A DNA stretch of 8,226 nt, taken from the NCBI GenBank assembly GCA_945863085.1, contig CAMBCD010000109.1, positions 1 to 8,226 of the forward strand, given 5' to 3'. The notes under the pieces are model-generated. The model had not been told where the DNA came from. It did no database searches and saw only the letters and a list, made by a program, of their open reading frames with translations. Source of the stretch: Bordetella parapertussis (GTDB lineage: Bacteria; Pseudomonadota; Gammaproteobacteria; Burkholderiales; SG8-41). Every line of letters begins with the position of its first letter. Position 1 is the stretch's first letter. Of the stretch, positions 1-6,359 are shown piece after piece. A program made the translations under genes and the position numbers.

Positions 1-74
1 TGTGGACACCCTGGCGTTCGGTCGCCACCTGGTATCTGTGGCGCAGCCTGGATCCGGTGCCGGTAGAGTATTAA
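1..74 (+). CDS. DNA-3-methyladenine glycosylase (AlkA-like), C-terminal fragment
   Basis: Only the last 23 codons plus TAA (72-74) are inside the window; the first complete codon is at 3. The peptide reads WTPWRSVATWYLWRSLDP followed by VPVEY. The W-x-P-(W/Y)-R-S-x-A-x-W-Y-L-W-R pattern is the usual C-terminal helix of HhH-GPD DNA-3-methyladenine glycosylases II, which excise alkylated purines in base-excision repair, and the RSLDPVPVEY tail is one I associate with proteobacterial members. The catalytic Asp and the helix-hairpin-helix lie upstream of the window and cannot be checked. The other two forward frames give no recognisable peptide. No terminator follows; the next feature is an AT-rich islet. 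Confidence 0.72.
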   Translation, partial: WTPWRSVATWYLWRSLDPVPVEY

Positions 75-88
75 TGATATAAATATCA
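75..88. promoter_or_regulatory. Perfect dyad TGATAT-AA-ATATCA, candidate operator
   Basis: TGATAT (75-80) and ATATCA (83-88) are exact reverse complements around AA. Measured from the TATAAT at 106-111, the dyad covers the place where a -35 box would be, so a bound protein could repress or activate the promoter of the 118-residue gene. In the second repeat copy only the right arm is kept exactly (the left arm reads CGATAA), which weakens the idea that the symmetry itself is conserved. AT-rich DNA also yields dyads by chance. Confidence 0.35.
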
Positions 89-92
89 ATAA

Positions 93-105
93 AATCAAAT
101 ACTTA
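93..105 (+). promoter_or_regulatory. Candidate IHF-binding site
   Basis: AATCAAATACTTA fits the integration host factor consensus WATCAANNNNTTR at every fixed position. The equivalent site in the inverted copy (7323-7335, - strand) differs at one fixed base (AAACAA). IHF is present in most proteobacteria and bends DNA at promoters and recombination sites. The consensus is short and the region AT-rich, so this is suggestive only. Confidence 0.35.
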
Positions 106-111
106 TATAAT
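106..111 (+). promoter_or_regulatory. Candidate -10 box (TATAAT) for a leaderless transcript
   Basis: This is a perfect TATAAT. The ATG of the next gene begins at 117, about where transcription would start, so the mRNA could begin at or next to its start codon. There is no Shine-Dalgarno sequence before that ATG, which fits. The -35 region is poor (ATATCA at 83-88 with a 17 bp spacer). A transcript from further upstream remains possible. Confidence 0.42.
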
Positions 112-116
112 TCGGC

Positions 117-473
117 ATGGACAGCACCCCGGCAACGCCGACCTTAACCCTCTCGCACCGTGACTTCGTGAGTGCCTTTCACGACGGCACGATCAGCATC
201 ACTTTCGATCCCAAAGCTGCGGCGCGATTCATCAGCGCACGCCTGCTGCTGCCGCTGTTCATGATGCCGGTGCTGGGCATCGGCGTCGGGCTCGCACTGA
301 CGGGATGGATCTGGACGGGGCTGTTCGTGATCGCGCTGGGCATCATCGTGCCGCGGCTGATCAAACGCGGTGCGCCGCGTTTCCTGATGCAGCAGATGAT
401 GGATGACGAAGGCCTCTACCGCGACGTCATGCACGCCGGCATCATGCACGTCGTCATGCGCGAGCCTTCGTAA
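117..473 (+). CDS. Small two-helix inner-membrane protein of unknown function
   Basis: 118 residues; I do not recognise the family. Residues 1-40 are soluble, with an FDPKAAARF stretch (30-38). Two hydrophobic segments follow at about 43-61 and 64-79, joined by a TGWIW turn. After them comes a basic patch (R80, K83, R84, R88) and a C-terminal segment rich in Met, Asp and His ([18 protein letters not shown], 91-108). The positive charges after the second helix suggest a hairpin with both ends in the cytoplasm. ATG is the first in-frame start after the AT-rich islet and has no Shine-Dalgarno sequence. The stop codon lies inside the last codons of lolD on the other strand (20 bp tail-to-tail overlap). 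The ordinary codon-level GC pattern and the clean transmembrane hairpin argue that it is a real gene. Confidence 0.72.
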   Translation: MDSTPATPTLTLSHRDFVSAFHDGTISITFDPKAAARFISARLLLPLFMMPVLGIGVGLALTGWIWTGLFVIALGIIVPRLIKRGAPRFLMQQMMDDEGLYRDVMHAGIMHVVMREPS

Positions 474-1188
474 ACGGCTTCAGGGAACCGTCCTCCAACT
501 CGAGGATGCGGTCAGCGCTTTCGGCCATGCGTGGATCGTGGGTGACGATGACAAAACTCGTTTTCAGGTCGCGGTTCAGCTGCAGCATCAGCTCGAACAC
601 CGTTTCCGCGGTGCGCCGGTCGAGGTTGCCCGTGGGTTCATCCGCCAGCACGCAGGCCGGCTTGGTCACCAGCGCCCGCGCCAGTGCCGCACGCTGGCGC
701 TCCCCGCCCGACAATTCGCCGGGCGTGTGCGTCAGGCGATGGCCCAAGCCCACGGCTTCCAGCATCGCCCGCGCCGCAGCCAGCGCAGCAGCACGCGGCT
801 CGCGGCGGATGATCAGCGGCATCGCGACATTTTCCTCGGCGGTGAATTCCGGCAGCAGGTGATGGAACTGGTAGACAAATCCCAGCGCGCGGTTGCGCGC
901 CTCGCCGCGCTGTTTTTCACTCTGCCCCGACAGCAATTGGCCGAGAATGCGCACTTCACCCGCGCTCGGCGTGTCCAGTCCGCCCAGCAGATGCAGCAGC
1001 GTGCTTTTGCCGGAGCCGGAAGCGCCGATGATGGCAATACGTTCGCCCGGCATCACATCGAGGTCTATGCCCAGCAGCACCGGCACCGCATCGACACCTT
1101 CGCGATAGGCCTTGCGCAGGCCGCGGCAGGAAATCACTGCTGTGTTGCTTGCGACGCTGCTTTCCACCTTCTTCACGGCTTCACTCAT
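454..1188 (-). CDS. lolD: LolD, ATPase of the lipoprotein-releasing ABC transporter
   Basis: 244 residues, typical LolD length. The cytoplasmic ATPase drives LolC(E) to extract outer-membrane lipoproteins from the inner membrane and load them onto LolA. Visible motifs are Walker [10 protein letters not shown] (55-63), Q-loop Q107 within [13 protein letters not shown] (a LolD-type stretch), signature LSGGERQ (159-165), Walker B with the D-loop in [10 protein letters not shown] (181-190), and switch His217 in THD. I chose the ATG at 1188, not the longer frame back to 1356, because a GGAGG (1198-1202, - strand) stands 9 nt upstream, the extension lies entirely inside lolC and is Arg/Cys-rich, and lolC ends 8 bp inside this start (ATGAGTGA). 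That overlap implies translational coupling. Homology to MacB-type ATPases is expected, but the lolC partner settles the call. Confidence 0.95.
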   Translation of the reverse strand: MSEAVKKVESSVASNTAVISCRGLRKAYREGVDAVPVLLGIDLDVMPGERIAIIGASGSGKSTLLHLLGGLDTPSAGEVRILGQLLSGQSEKQRGEARNRALGFVYQFHHLLPEFTAEENVAMPLIIRREPRAAALAAARAMLEAVGLGHRLTHTPGELSGGERQRAALARALVTKPACVLADEPTGNLDRRTAETVFELMLQLNRDLKTSFVIVTHDPRMAESADRILELEDGSLKPFTKARA

Positions 1189-2425
1189 AACGCAGCGCCT
1201 CCGCCGGATTGACCTTGGACGCGCGCCAGCTTGGGTAAATCGTTGCCAGGATCGACAGCACGAAGGCCACAACGGCCGTGAGGACCACATCACCTGCCTG
1301 CAGTTCCGACGGCAGGTCGGCAATCTGGTAGACATCCTGCGGCATGAACTTGACACGGAACACCTGTTCGATCAAACCGATGATGCTGTCGACGTTCAGC
1401 GCGCCGAGGATGCCGAACACGATGCCGCAGCCGACGCCGATGACGCCGATCAGCGTGCCCTGCACCATGAAGATGCGCATCACCTCGCCGGGTGAGGCGC
1501 CCATGGTGCGCAGGATCGCGATGTCGGCCTGTTTTTCCCTGACCATCATGTACAGGCTGGCCACCATGTTGAAAGCAGCGATGGCGATGATGAAAAACAG
1601 CAGCAGCGACATCATGCGTTTTTCCAGTTCGACGGCGCGGAAATAGGTCGCGTTGAACTGCGACCAGTCGCTGACCGACACCTCCGGCGGCAGCACCGCC
1701 AGCAGTTCGCGCGCCACCTTGCGCGCGAGGAACAGATCGTCGAGTTTGAGCCTGACGCCGGACACCTGATCTTCCATGCGGTACAGCCGCTGCGCGTCGC
1801 CGATATGCACCACTGCAAGACCGGCGTCGATTTCGTAGTGCCCGACTTCGAAGGTCCCGGTCACCGTGAACTGGCGCATCCGCGGCAGGATGCCCGCCGG
1901 CGTCACCTGCCCCTGCGGCGCCACCAGCACCACCTTGTCACCGACCGTCGCCCCCAGCGCGCGCGCCAGCGGCGCGCCCAGCACCACGTTGTATTCGCCG
2001 GTGCGCAGGGATTCGAGCGTGCCGGAACGCATGTGCTTACCGATTTCACTGACCTTCTCTTCCGCCGCCGGGTCGATGCCGCGCAGCATCGCGCCGCGCA
2101 CACTGCCGCCGTTGGTCAGCAGGCCCTGCGCCGACACATAAGGTGCAGTGGCAAGCACATGCGGATTTTTCGCCACCTCGGCAGCAATGCCCTGCCAGTC
2201 GCGCAAACCCTCGCCAAGGCCGGTGACCTGGACATGGGCCACTGCGCTCAGCATGCGCGTACGCACTTCGCGCTGAAAACCATTGAACACCGACAGCACG
2301 GTAATCAGCACCGTCATGCCCAGCGTAATGCCGACCACTGAAATCAGCGAAATCACCGAAATGAATCTGGTGCGCTGGCGCGAGCGGGTATAACGCAGGC
2401 CGACAAATAAAGGGAATGAGTTCAA
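1181..2425 (-). CDS. lolC: LolC, permease of the lipoprotein-releasing ABC transporter
   Basis: 414 residues with LolC/LolE layout: N-terminal [15 protein letters not shown]1 about 21-48, a large periplasmic domain (about 50-265), TM2 about 271-295, TM3 about 318-342, TM4 about 379-397, and the conserved end [30 protein letters not shown] (175-186) lines up with the LolC 'hook' that recruits LolA, and [15 protein letters not shown] (297-311) is the coupling region that contacts LolD. No lolE is seen here, so the complex may use this permease twice (LolF-like) or a partner elsewhere. The start is unusual: TTG at 2425 is the only conventional start that preserves the N-terminus; the in-frame stop is 8 codons further upstream, no ATG or GTG lies between, and there is no Shine-Dalgarno sequence. 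The start codon falls inside a 14-bp tandem repeat. Confidence 0.93.
   Translation of the reverse strand: MNSFPLFVGLRYTRSRQRTRFISVISLISVVGITLGMTVLITVLSVFNGFQREVRTRMLSAVAHVQVTGLGEGLRDWQGIAAEVAKNPHVLATAPYVSAQGLLTNGGSVRGAMLRGIDPAAEEKVSEIGKHMRSGTLESLRTGEYNVVLGAPLARALGATVGDKVVLVAPQGQVTPAGILPRMRQFTVTGTFEVGHYEIDAGLAVVHIGDAQRLYRMEDQVSGVRLKLDDLFLARKVARELLAVLPPEVSVSDWSQFNATYFRAVELEKRMMSLLLFFIIAIAAFNMVASLYMMVREKQADIAILRTMGASPGEVMRIFMVQGTLIGVIGVGCGIVFGILGALNVDSIIGLIEQVFRVKFMPQDVYQIADLPSELQAGDVVLTAVVAFVLSILATIYPSWRASKVNPAEALRYE
1198..1202 (-). promoter_or_regulatory. Shine-Dalgarno of lolD inside lolC
   Basis: GGAGG on the - strand, 9 nt before the ATG at 1188, within the last codons of lolC. It fixes the lolD start and explains how lolD is translated from the shared mRNA. 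Confidence 0.7.
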
Positions 2426-2454
2426 GGGAATGCGTTCAAGGAAAGCAGTTCAAG
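2413..2454. repeat. Three 14-bp tandem repeats across the lolC start
   Basis: Read on the + strand the units are GGAATGAGTTCAAG (2413-2426), GGAATGCGTTCAAG (2427-2440) and GAAAGCAGTTCAAG (2441-2454). The first two differ at one base. Each carries TTCAAG, so on the lolC strand each has a TTG followed by AA. Because 14 is not a multiple of 3, the two upstream TTG codons (2437-2439, 2451-2453) are out of frame with lolC, and only the one at 2423-2425 can start it. Confidence 0.85.
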
Positions 2455-2458
2455 GGAG

Positions 2459-2481
2459 GTCGCTGAAATAAGTCGCTGAAA
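2459..2481. repeat. 10-bp direct repeat GTCGCTGAAA, period 13
   Basis: GTCGCTGAAA occurs at 2459-2468 and again at 2472-2481, separated by TAA. It directly adjoins the 14-bp tandem block, so nearly the whole lolC leader (2413-2481) is made of short repeats. It could be paired protein-binding sites (13 bp is a little more than one helical turn) or the outcome of replication slippage. Confidence 0.7.
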
Positions 2482-2517
2482 AACAATGACGAAGTGTGCC
2501 ATAAACGAGGCACGACA

Positions 2518-2538
2518 GTCCGTCTGCCGGCGACGGAC
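2518..2538. promoter_or_regulatory. Perfect 7+7 dyad in the lolC/rpfE-like divergent region, candidate operator
   Basis: GTCCGTC (2518-2524) and GACGGAC (2532-2538) are exact reverse complements around a 7-nt spacer. The dyad ends 6 bp before the candidate -10 at 2545, so a protein bound there would cover the -35 area of the + strand operon. A weaker dyad, GTGCC (2496-2500) with GGCAC (2509-2513), lies just upstream. Either could also fold as an mRNA hairpin if transcription starts further away. Confidence 0.4.
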
Positions 2539-2541
2539 GCA

Positions 2542-2550
2542 TGCTAGACT
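2542..2550 (+). promoter_or_regulatory. Candidate extended -10 of the rpfE-like/recJ operon
   Basis: TGCTAGACT carries the TGn extension and a TAGACT hexamer (4 of 6 to TATAAT). No good -35 stands at 16-18 bp, which extended -10 promoters tolerate. Transcription would begin near 2557, leaving a leader of about 42 nt before the GTG start. No promoter this clear was seen for lolC on the other strand. Confidence 0.38.
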
Positions 2551-2598
2551 CGCTCCACGCCGCCGCACTCACACCCGCGGTGAACTTGTCGGACAATC

Positions 2599-3630
2599 GT
2601 GCATCTCACCCTGTTCATTCCCGATCTGCTGCCGCCTGCCGGCATGGAAACGGCCATCGCTGACGGCAATACCGCGCCTGTGTTGCGCCGCATGTTCGGC
2701 CGCGGCGTACTGCAGCGCTTTCCGGCGATCGACGCCGAAATCTGGTTATGCCAGGCGTTTGAGGTTGAACAACGCGAGGATTGGCCGGTCGCCTCGCTGA
2801 CCGCTGCCGTTGACGGCATCGACATCGGTTCCGATTACTGGCTGCGCGCGGATCCCGTCTACCTCCAGTTGCAACGCCACGGCACGCGGGTGCTGGCCGC
2901 TCCGGCGCTGACCTTAAGTGACGAGGAGACCGCGGCGCTGACGGCGTCGCTCAATACGCATTTCAGTGCCGACGGCATCGCCCTGACCGCCCCGCATGCG
3001 ACACGCTGGTACATCCGGCAGACAGAATCCACCGGCATCACCGCACCGACACTGGGGGCGACGGCGGGCCGCTCGCTGCCGCCCACAGCGCTGACCGGAT
3101 CGCGCGCCAGCCACTGGCATCGCATCCTGACCGAAGCACAGATGGTGCTGCACGAACATCCGGTCAACCAGGCGCGGGAGGCCCGCGGCCTGCCCGTGGT
3201 CAACAGCCTGCTGCTGTGGGGGGGCGGCCGCAAGCCCACCGTGCCGGGCCGCCATTTCAGCGAAGTCTGGAGCGATGACCCGCTGGCCACTGCACTGGCG
3301 GTGCAAAGCGGCGCGGAGTTCCATGCAGCACCGTCCAGCGCCGCACTGTGGTTCGGCGCCCGACCGAAATCCGGTGGCCGGCACCTGATTTCAATCGACC
3401 GCGCCCACCTCGGCCTGCGTTATGGCGGCCCCGACGCCTGGCTCAAGGCCGTCAACTCCCTTGAGGAAATGTGGTTCGGCGCCTTGTGGGGCGCACTGTC
3501 AGGTCCGTTGAAAGAACTGGTGATCGTCGCCGGCGGCGCAGACAGTTGCCTGCGCTGCACCTTGCGCCCTGTCGATACCATGAAATTCTGGCGTCGCCCG
3601 CTGACCTGGGGCACAGTCACCGGCAAATGA
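2599..3630 (+). CDS. RpfE-type conserved protein (COG4255-like; often labelled phosphoglycerate-mutase-like)
   Basis: 343 residues from a GTG start. Features I associate with the RpfE family are an N-terminal strand HLTLFIPDLLPP, WLRADPVYLQLQRHG (81-95), a central HEHPVNQARE (185-194) followed by GLPVVNSLLLWGGG (197-210), and a C-terminal strand ELVIVAGGA (306-314). Such proteins are compared to cofactor-independent phosphoglycerate mutases, but no alkaline-phosphatase-type metal site is evident, so enzyme activity is doubtful. The biochemical role is unknown; rpfE was named in the Xanthomonas cluster regulating pathogenicity factors, where recJ and prfB are also close by, and that supports this assignment. 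The stop overlaps the recJ start (ATGA), so the two are probably co-translated. No strong Shine-Dalgarno sequence precedes the GTG; no better in-frame start was found. The family call is from memory of motifs. Confidence 0.72.
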   Translation: MHLTLFIPDLLPPAGMETAIADGNTAPVLRRMFGRGVLQRFPAIDAEIWLCQAFEVEQREDWPVASLTAAVDGIDIGSDYWLRADPVYLQLQRHGTRVLAAPALTLSDEETAALTASLNTHFSADGIALTAPHATRWYIRQTESTGITAPTLGATAGRSLPPTALTGSRASHWHRILTEAQMVLHEHPVNQAREARGLPVVNSLLLWGGGRKPTVPGRHFSEVWSDDPLATALAVQSGAEFHAAPSSAALWFGARPKSGGRHLISIDRAHLGLRYGGPDAWLKAVNSLEEMWFGALWGALSGPLKELVIVAGGADSCLRCTLRPVDTMKFWRRPLTWGTVTGK

Positions 3631-5315
3631 GCAACATCGTCACCCGCAGCGTCGACGGGGCTGCGCTCGCACAACTGCTCGCCGATGGAATACCGCCGTT
3701 CATGGCGCGCATTTATGCCGCGCGCGGCATCAGCCACAGCGAACAACTCGCGCCCGAGCTGTCACGGCTGATTCCCCTCGCCCAATTGCGCAACGTCGAC
3801 ACCATGGCGGCGCTGCTCGCCGACGCCATCACCGCGCACAAAAAACTGCTGATCGTCGCCGACTATGACGCCGACGGCGCCACCGCCTGCGCGGTCGGCC
3901 TGCGCGCGCTGCGCATGTTCGGCGCCGACGTCGATTACCTGGTGCCCAACCGTTTTGAATACGGTTACGGCCTGACACCGGAGATCGTGCAACTCGCCGC
4001 CGCAGAAAAAAAACCCGATGTGCTGATCACCGTCGACAACGGCATTGCCAGCATCGACGGTGTCGCCGAAGCCAGGCGCCTCGGCATGAAAGTGCTGGTT
4101 ACCGACCACCACCTGCCCGGCGATCAACTGCCGGACGCCTGGTGCATCATCAATCCCAACCAGCCGGGCTGCACATTCCCCAGCAAAAACCTCGCCGGTG
4201 TCGGCGTGATGTTTTATCTGATGCTGGCGCTGCGCGCGGAATTTCGAAAGCGTGGCGCCTATTCCGGCAAAGCAGAGCCAAACCTCGGTACCTTGCTCGA
4301 CCTCGTCGCGCTGGGCACCGTCGCCGACGTGGTCAAGCTGGACGACAACAACCGGCTGCTGGTGCAACAGGGCCTGCAGCGCATCCGCGCCGGACGCGCG
4401 CAACCAGGCATCAACGCACTGTTCAACGCCGCCGGACGCGAAGTGCGCAGCGCCGGAACCTACGATCTGGGTTTTGTCGCCGGCCCGCGCCTCAATGCCG
4501 CCGGGCGCATGGATGACATGTCGGTCGGCATCGAATGCCTGACCACGGATGATCCTGTTCGCGCTGCCGACATCGCGCGCCAGCTCGATCAATTCAACCG
4601 CAAACGCCGCGACGTCGAGGCCGGCATGCAGGAATCCGCCCTGGCTGCCGTGGAAAATGTGCAGCCCGGCTACACGCTGAGCCTTTATGACCCGGGCTGG
4701 CACCAGGGCGTGATCGGCATCCTTGCTTCGCGCCTGCGCGAACGTTTCCACCGTCCGACCTTTGCATTTGCGTCCTCGTGCAACGGTGAACTGAAGGGTT
4801 CGGGGCGTTCGATTGCGGCGCTGCACCTGCGCGACGCGCTGGACCTGGTATCAAAACGCCATCCGGAACTGATCGTTCGTTTCGGTGGCCATGCCGCGGC
4901 CGCCGGCCTGACGCTGCATGAAAACGGATTCAAACCCTTCTGTGCAGCCTTCGAAGCCGTGGCCAGCGAACTGCTGACACCCGCCGACCTCGAACGCGAA
5001 TGGGTCACCGACGGCTCCCTGCTGCCGGAGGACATGACACTGGCCAATGCGACGACGCTGGCAGACTCCGTATGGGGCCAGGGATTTCCCGAACCACGTT
5101 TTTACGATCATTTCGAAGTTGTCGCACAACGCATCGTCGGCGAGCGCCACCTGAAACTCCGCCTGCGGCGCGGCAGCCAGCAGCTGGATGCCATGCTGTT
5201 CGGCCATGCCGATCCCCTGCCCGTGGCCATCGCCGCGACTTACCGGTTGTCGGCGAACCATTACAATGGCGCGGTAACGCTGCAACTGCTGCTGGAGCAC
5301 TGGCAGGCCGCATAA
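3627..5315 (+). CDS. recJ: RecJ, single-stranded-DNA-specific 5'-3' exonuclease
   Basis: 562 residues, normal for RecJ. It degrades single-stranded DNA 5'-3' in RecF-pathway recombination, mismatch repair and stalled-fork processing. DHH-superfamily motifs are visible in order: DYDADG (79-84), VDNG (136-139), the DHH triad D160-H161-H162, DLVALGTVADVV (225-236), PRLNAAGRMDD (287-297), and the DHHA1 motifs GSGRS (391-395) and FGGHAAAAG (419-427). The C-terminal OB-type domain (about 470-560) is complete. I start it at the ATG at 3627, which overlaps the preceding stop by 4 bp. A longer frame from 3471 would add an Arg-rich stretch lying wholly inside the upstream gene. A run of eight A (4006-4013, Glu-Lys-Lys) is a possible slippage point but leaves the frame intact here. 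Confidence 0.97.
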   Translation: MSNIVTRSVDGAALAQLLADGIPPFMARIYAARGISHSEQLAPELSRLIPLAQLRNVDTMAALLADAITAHKKLLIVADYDADGATACAVGLRALRMFGADVDYLVPNRFEYGYGLTPEIVQLAAAEKKPDVLITVDNGIASIDGVAEARRLGMKVLVTDHHLPGDQLPDAWCIINPNQPGCTFPSKNLAGVGVMFYLMLALRAEFRKRGAYSGKAEPNLGTLLDLVALGTVADVVKLDDNNRLLVQQGLQRIRAGRAQPGINALFNAAGREVRSAGTYDLGFVAGPRLNAAGRMDDMSVGIECLTTDDPVRAADIARQLDQFNRKRRDVEAGMQESALAAVENVQPGYTLSLYDPGWHQGVIGILASRLRERFHRPTFAFASSCNGELKGSGRSIAALHLRDALDLVSKRHPELIVRFGGHAAAAGLTLHENGFKPFCAAFEAVASELLTPADLEREWVTDGSLLPEDMTLANATTLADSVWGQGFPEPRFYDHFEVVAQRIVGERHLKLRLRRGSQQLDAMLFGHADPLPVAIAATYRLSANHYNGAVTLQLLLEHWQAA

Positions 5316-5338
5316 TTCACAAAAAAGTCGCACCGGGC

Positions 5339-5344
5339 GAGGAG
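5339..5344 (+). promoter_or_regulatory. Shine-Dalgarno deciding the TTG start at 5350
   Basis: GAGGAG lies 5 nt before TTG. It is the best ribosome-binding site in the window and supports starting the gene at TTG, which also yields a complete signal peptide. Only 34 bp separate this gene from recJ and no terminator is seen, so it may be part of the same operon. Confidence 0.7.
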
Positions 5345-5349
5345 CGCAA

Positions 5350-6243
5350 TTGAGTACACATCGGGGCCAGGGCACGCCGTGGCTGTGCATGCTGCTGGCA
5401 TTGGCCTTGCAGGCTGCGCCGGCGATTGCCGGCGACACCGTGCTGTACGAAAAAGCCTCGGACTACGGCACCGTCGTGGTCACCGACGAAGGCAACAACA
5501 TGCGTGCATTGCGTTTCGGCCGCGATGGCGTGCGCCAGAGCCTGGTCAAACTCGGTGATCCAGAATACCTCGGGCTCGCCTATACCCCCGTCGCGCTGAC
5601 CGGGCTCGCACTGTGCAATGAGCAGGCACACCGCTTCCTGATCATCGGCCTCGGCGGCGGCACCCTGCCCGCCTTTCTGCGCAAAAACTATCCCGATGCC
5701 GAAATCGACGCCGTCGACATCAATCCCGAAGTGGCGTACGCGGCAAAAAATTATCTCGGCTTTCGCGAAGATGAACACATGCGCATCCACATCGCCGACG
5801 GGCGCAAATTCGTCGAAGCGGTGCGACAGCCGTACGACGCGATTTTCCTCGATGCCTTCGGCGCCGAGGCCGTTCCGGCACACCTGACCACGAAGGAATT
5901 CCTCTCGGCCGTGCGCCGCGCCGTACGCAGCGACGGCGTCGTCATCGGCAACATCTGGTTTACCGCCACCAGCCCGCCCTATGATTCGATGGTGCGGACT
6001 TACCAGGACACTTTCGGCGAACTCCTTGTGCTACGCATCGCCGGCTCCCATAACCGGATCCTCTATGCCCTGCCCCGCAGCCAGCCGCTGGCACGATCCG
6101 ATCTCGCCGGCATGGCGCGCAAGCTCGCGATCGCCAAAAATTTCCGCTTCAGCCCGGGCCCGCTGGTCGAACGCGGCCTGATGCCTGCCGACCTGGCCGC
6201 ATTCGGCGGCAAGGTGCTGACGGACGCGAATGTCGGCAAGTAA
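5350..6243 (+). CDS. Exported spermidine-synthase-like (SAM-fold) protein
   Basis: 297 residues from a TTG start. Residues 1-27 look like a Sec signal peptide (R5, hydrophobic 11-23, likely cut APAIA|GD after 27). The rest has the spermidine-synthase/methyltransferase fold: a short beta N-domain (30-66), glycine loop IIGLGGGTLPAF (98-109), acidic AVDINPEV (121-128) where the SAM-type substrate's ribose normally binds, ADGRKF (149-154), and YDAIFLDAFGAEAVP (162-176). D168 aligns with the first catalytic Asp of spermidine synthases, but their D-x-x-D-P is D-A-F-G-A here, so the second Asp and the Pro are missing. Aminopropyl transfer is therefore unlikely, and automatic 'spermidine synthase' labels should be treated with care. 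Export is puzzling, because decarboxylated SAM and SAM are cytoplasmic. The substrate is unknown. Confidence is high for the fold, moderate for export and low for any reaction. Confidence 0.8.
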   Translation: MSTHRGQGTPWLCMLLALALQAAPAIAGDTVLYEKASDYGTVVVTDEGNNMRALRFGRDGVRQSLVKLGDPEYLGLAYTPVALTGLALCNEQAHRFLIIGLGGGTLPAFLRKNYPDAEIDAVDINPEVAYAAKNYLGFREDEHMRIHIADGRKFVEAVRQPYDAIFLDAFGAEAVPAHLTTKEFLSAVRRAVRSDGVVIGNIWFTATSPPYDSMVRTYQDTFGELLVLRIAGSHNRILYALPRSQPLARSDLAGMARKLAIAKNFRFSPGPLVERGLMPADLAAFGGKVLTDANVGK

Positions 6244-6272
6244 TCGAATATTGAAAATTGCATCGATAATGA

Positions 6273-6308
6273 CAAAAACATGCCTCTGGCGAGGCTGTCA
6301 TGTTTTTG
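6273..6308 (+). terminator. Candidate terminator: hairpin followed by T5
   Basis: CATGCCTC (6279-6286), loop TGGC, then GAGGC (6291-6295), a 3-nt bulge TGT and CATG (6299-6302), directly followed by TTTTT (6303-6307). The A5 tract at 6274-6278 pairs with the T5, so CAAAAACATG and CATGTTTTTG are a perfect 10-bp inverted repeat. It lies 29 bp after the stop of the exported protein. The bulge weakens it compared with a textbook terminator. Confidence 0.5.
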
Positions 6309-6359
6309 GAAAAAAATCATAAAATCCGCAACATCTTCCCTGACACCACGAAAGCGACC

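Larger units (their letters stand above)
76..112 (+). repeat. AT-rich 37-bp dispersed repeat, copy 1 (inverted copy at 7316-7352)
   Basis: Aligned without gaps to the reverse complement of 7316-7352, 33 of 37 positions match; the mismatches are at repeat positions 5, 20, 33 and 34. The best conserved stretch is AAATATCAATAAAA followed, after one variable base, by CAAATACTTATA. It sits between the glycosylase and the small membrane-protein gene, in otherwise GC-rich DNA. Its 3' end supplies the TATAAT of the candidate promoter at 106-111. The function is unknown; it may be a protein-binding site or a small dispersed element. Confidence 0.7.

Noticed and set aside
403..1212. Long + strand open frame antisense to lolD (269 codons)
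   Set aside because: It lies wholly opposite lolD, whose ABC motifs are intact, and its peptide is rich in Arg, His and Gln with no recognisable domain. This is the usual mirror frame of a GC-rich gene.
2486..2800. Small + strand frame starting in the lolC/rpfE-like intergenic region
   Set aside because: It overlaps the rpfE-like gene in another frame, has a basic low-complexity peptide and no ribosome-binding site.
3471..3626. 52-residue N-terminal extension of RecJ
   Set aside because: It overlaps the 3' end of the rpfE-like gene, is Arg-rich and unlike RecJ N-termini. The ATGA overlap start at 3627 is the natural one.
3762..4826. 354-codon open frame on the - strand opposite recJ
   Set aside because: It is fully antisense to the conserved DHH region of RecJ and low in complexity (His, Gly, Val, Gln), with no independent ribosome-binding site or domain.
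5350..6243. Calling this gene speE (genuine spermidine synthase)
   Set aside because: The D-x-x-D-P motif is not kept, and a signal peptide is present. No speD-like neighbour is in the window.
6300..6359. Upstream ATG for the dehydrogenase at 6300
   Set aside because: This ATG is part of the hairpin stem/T-tract, and the 20 added residues have no counterpart in the family.
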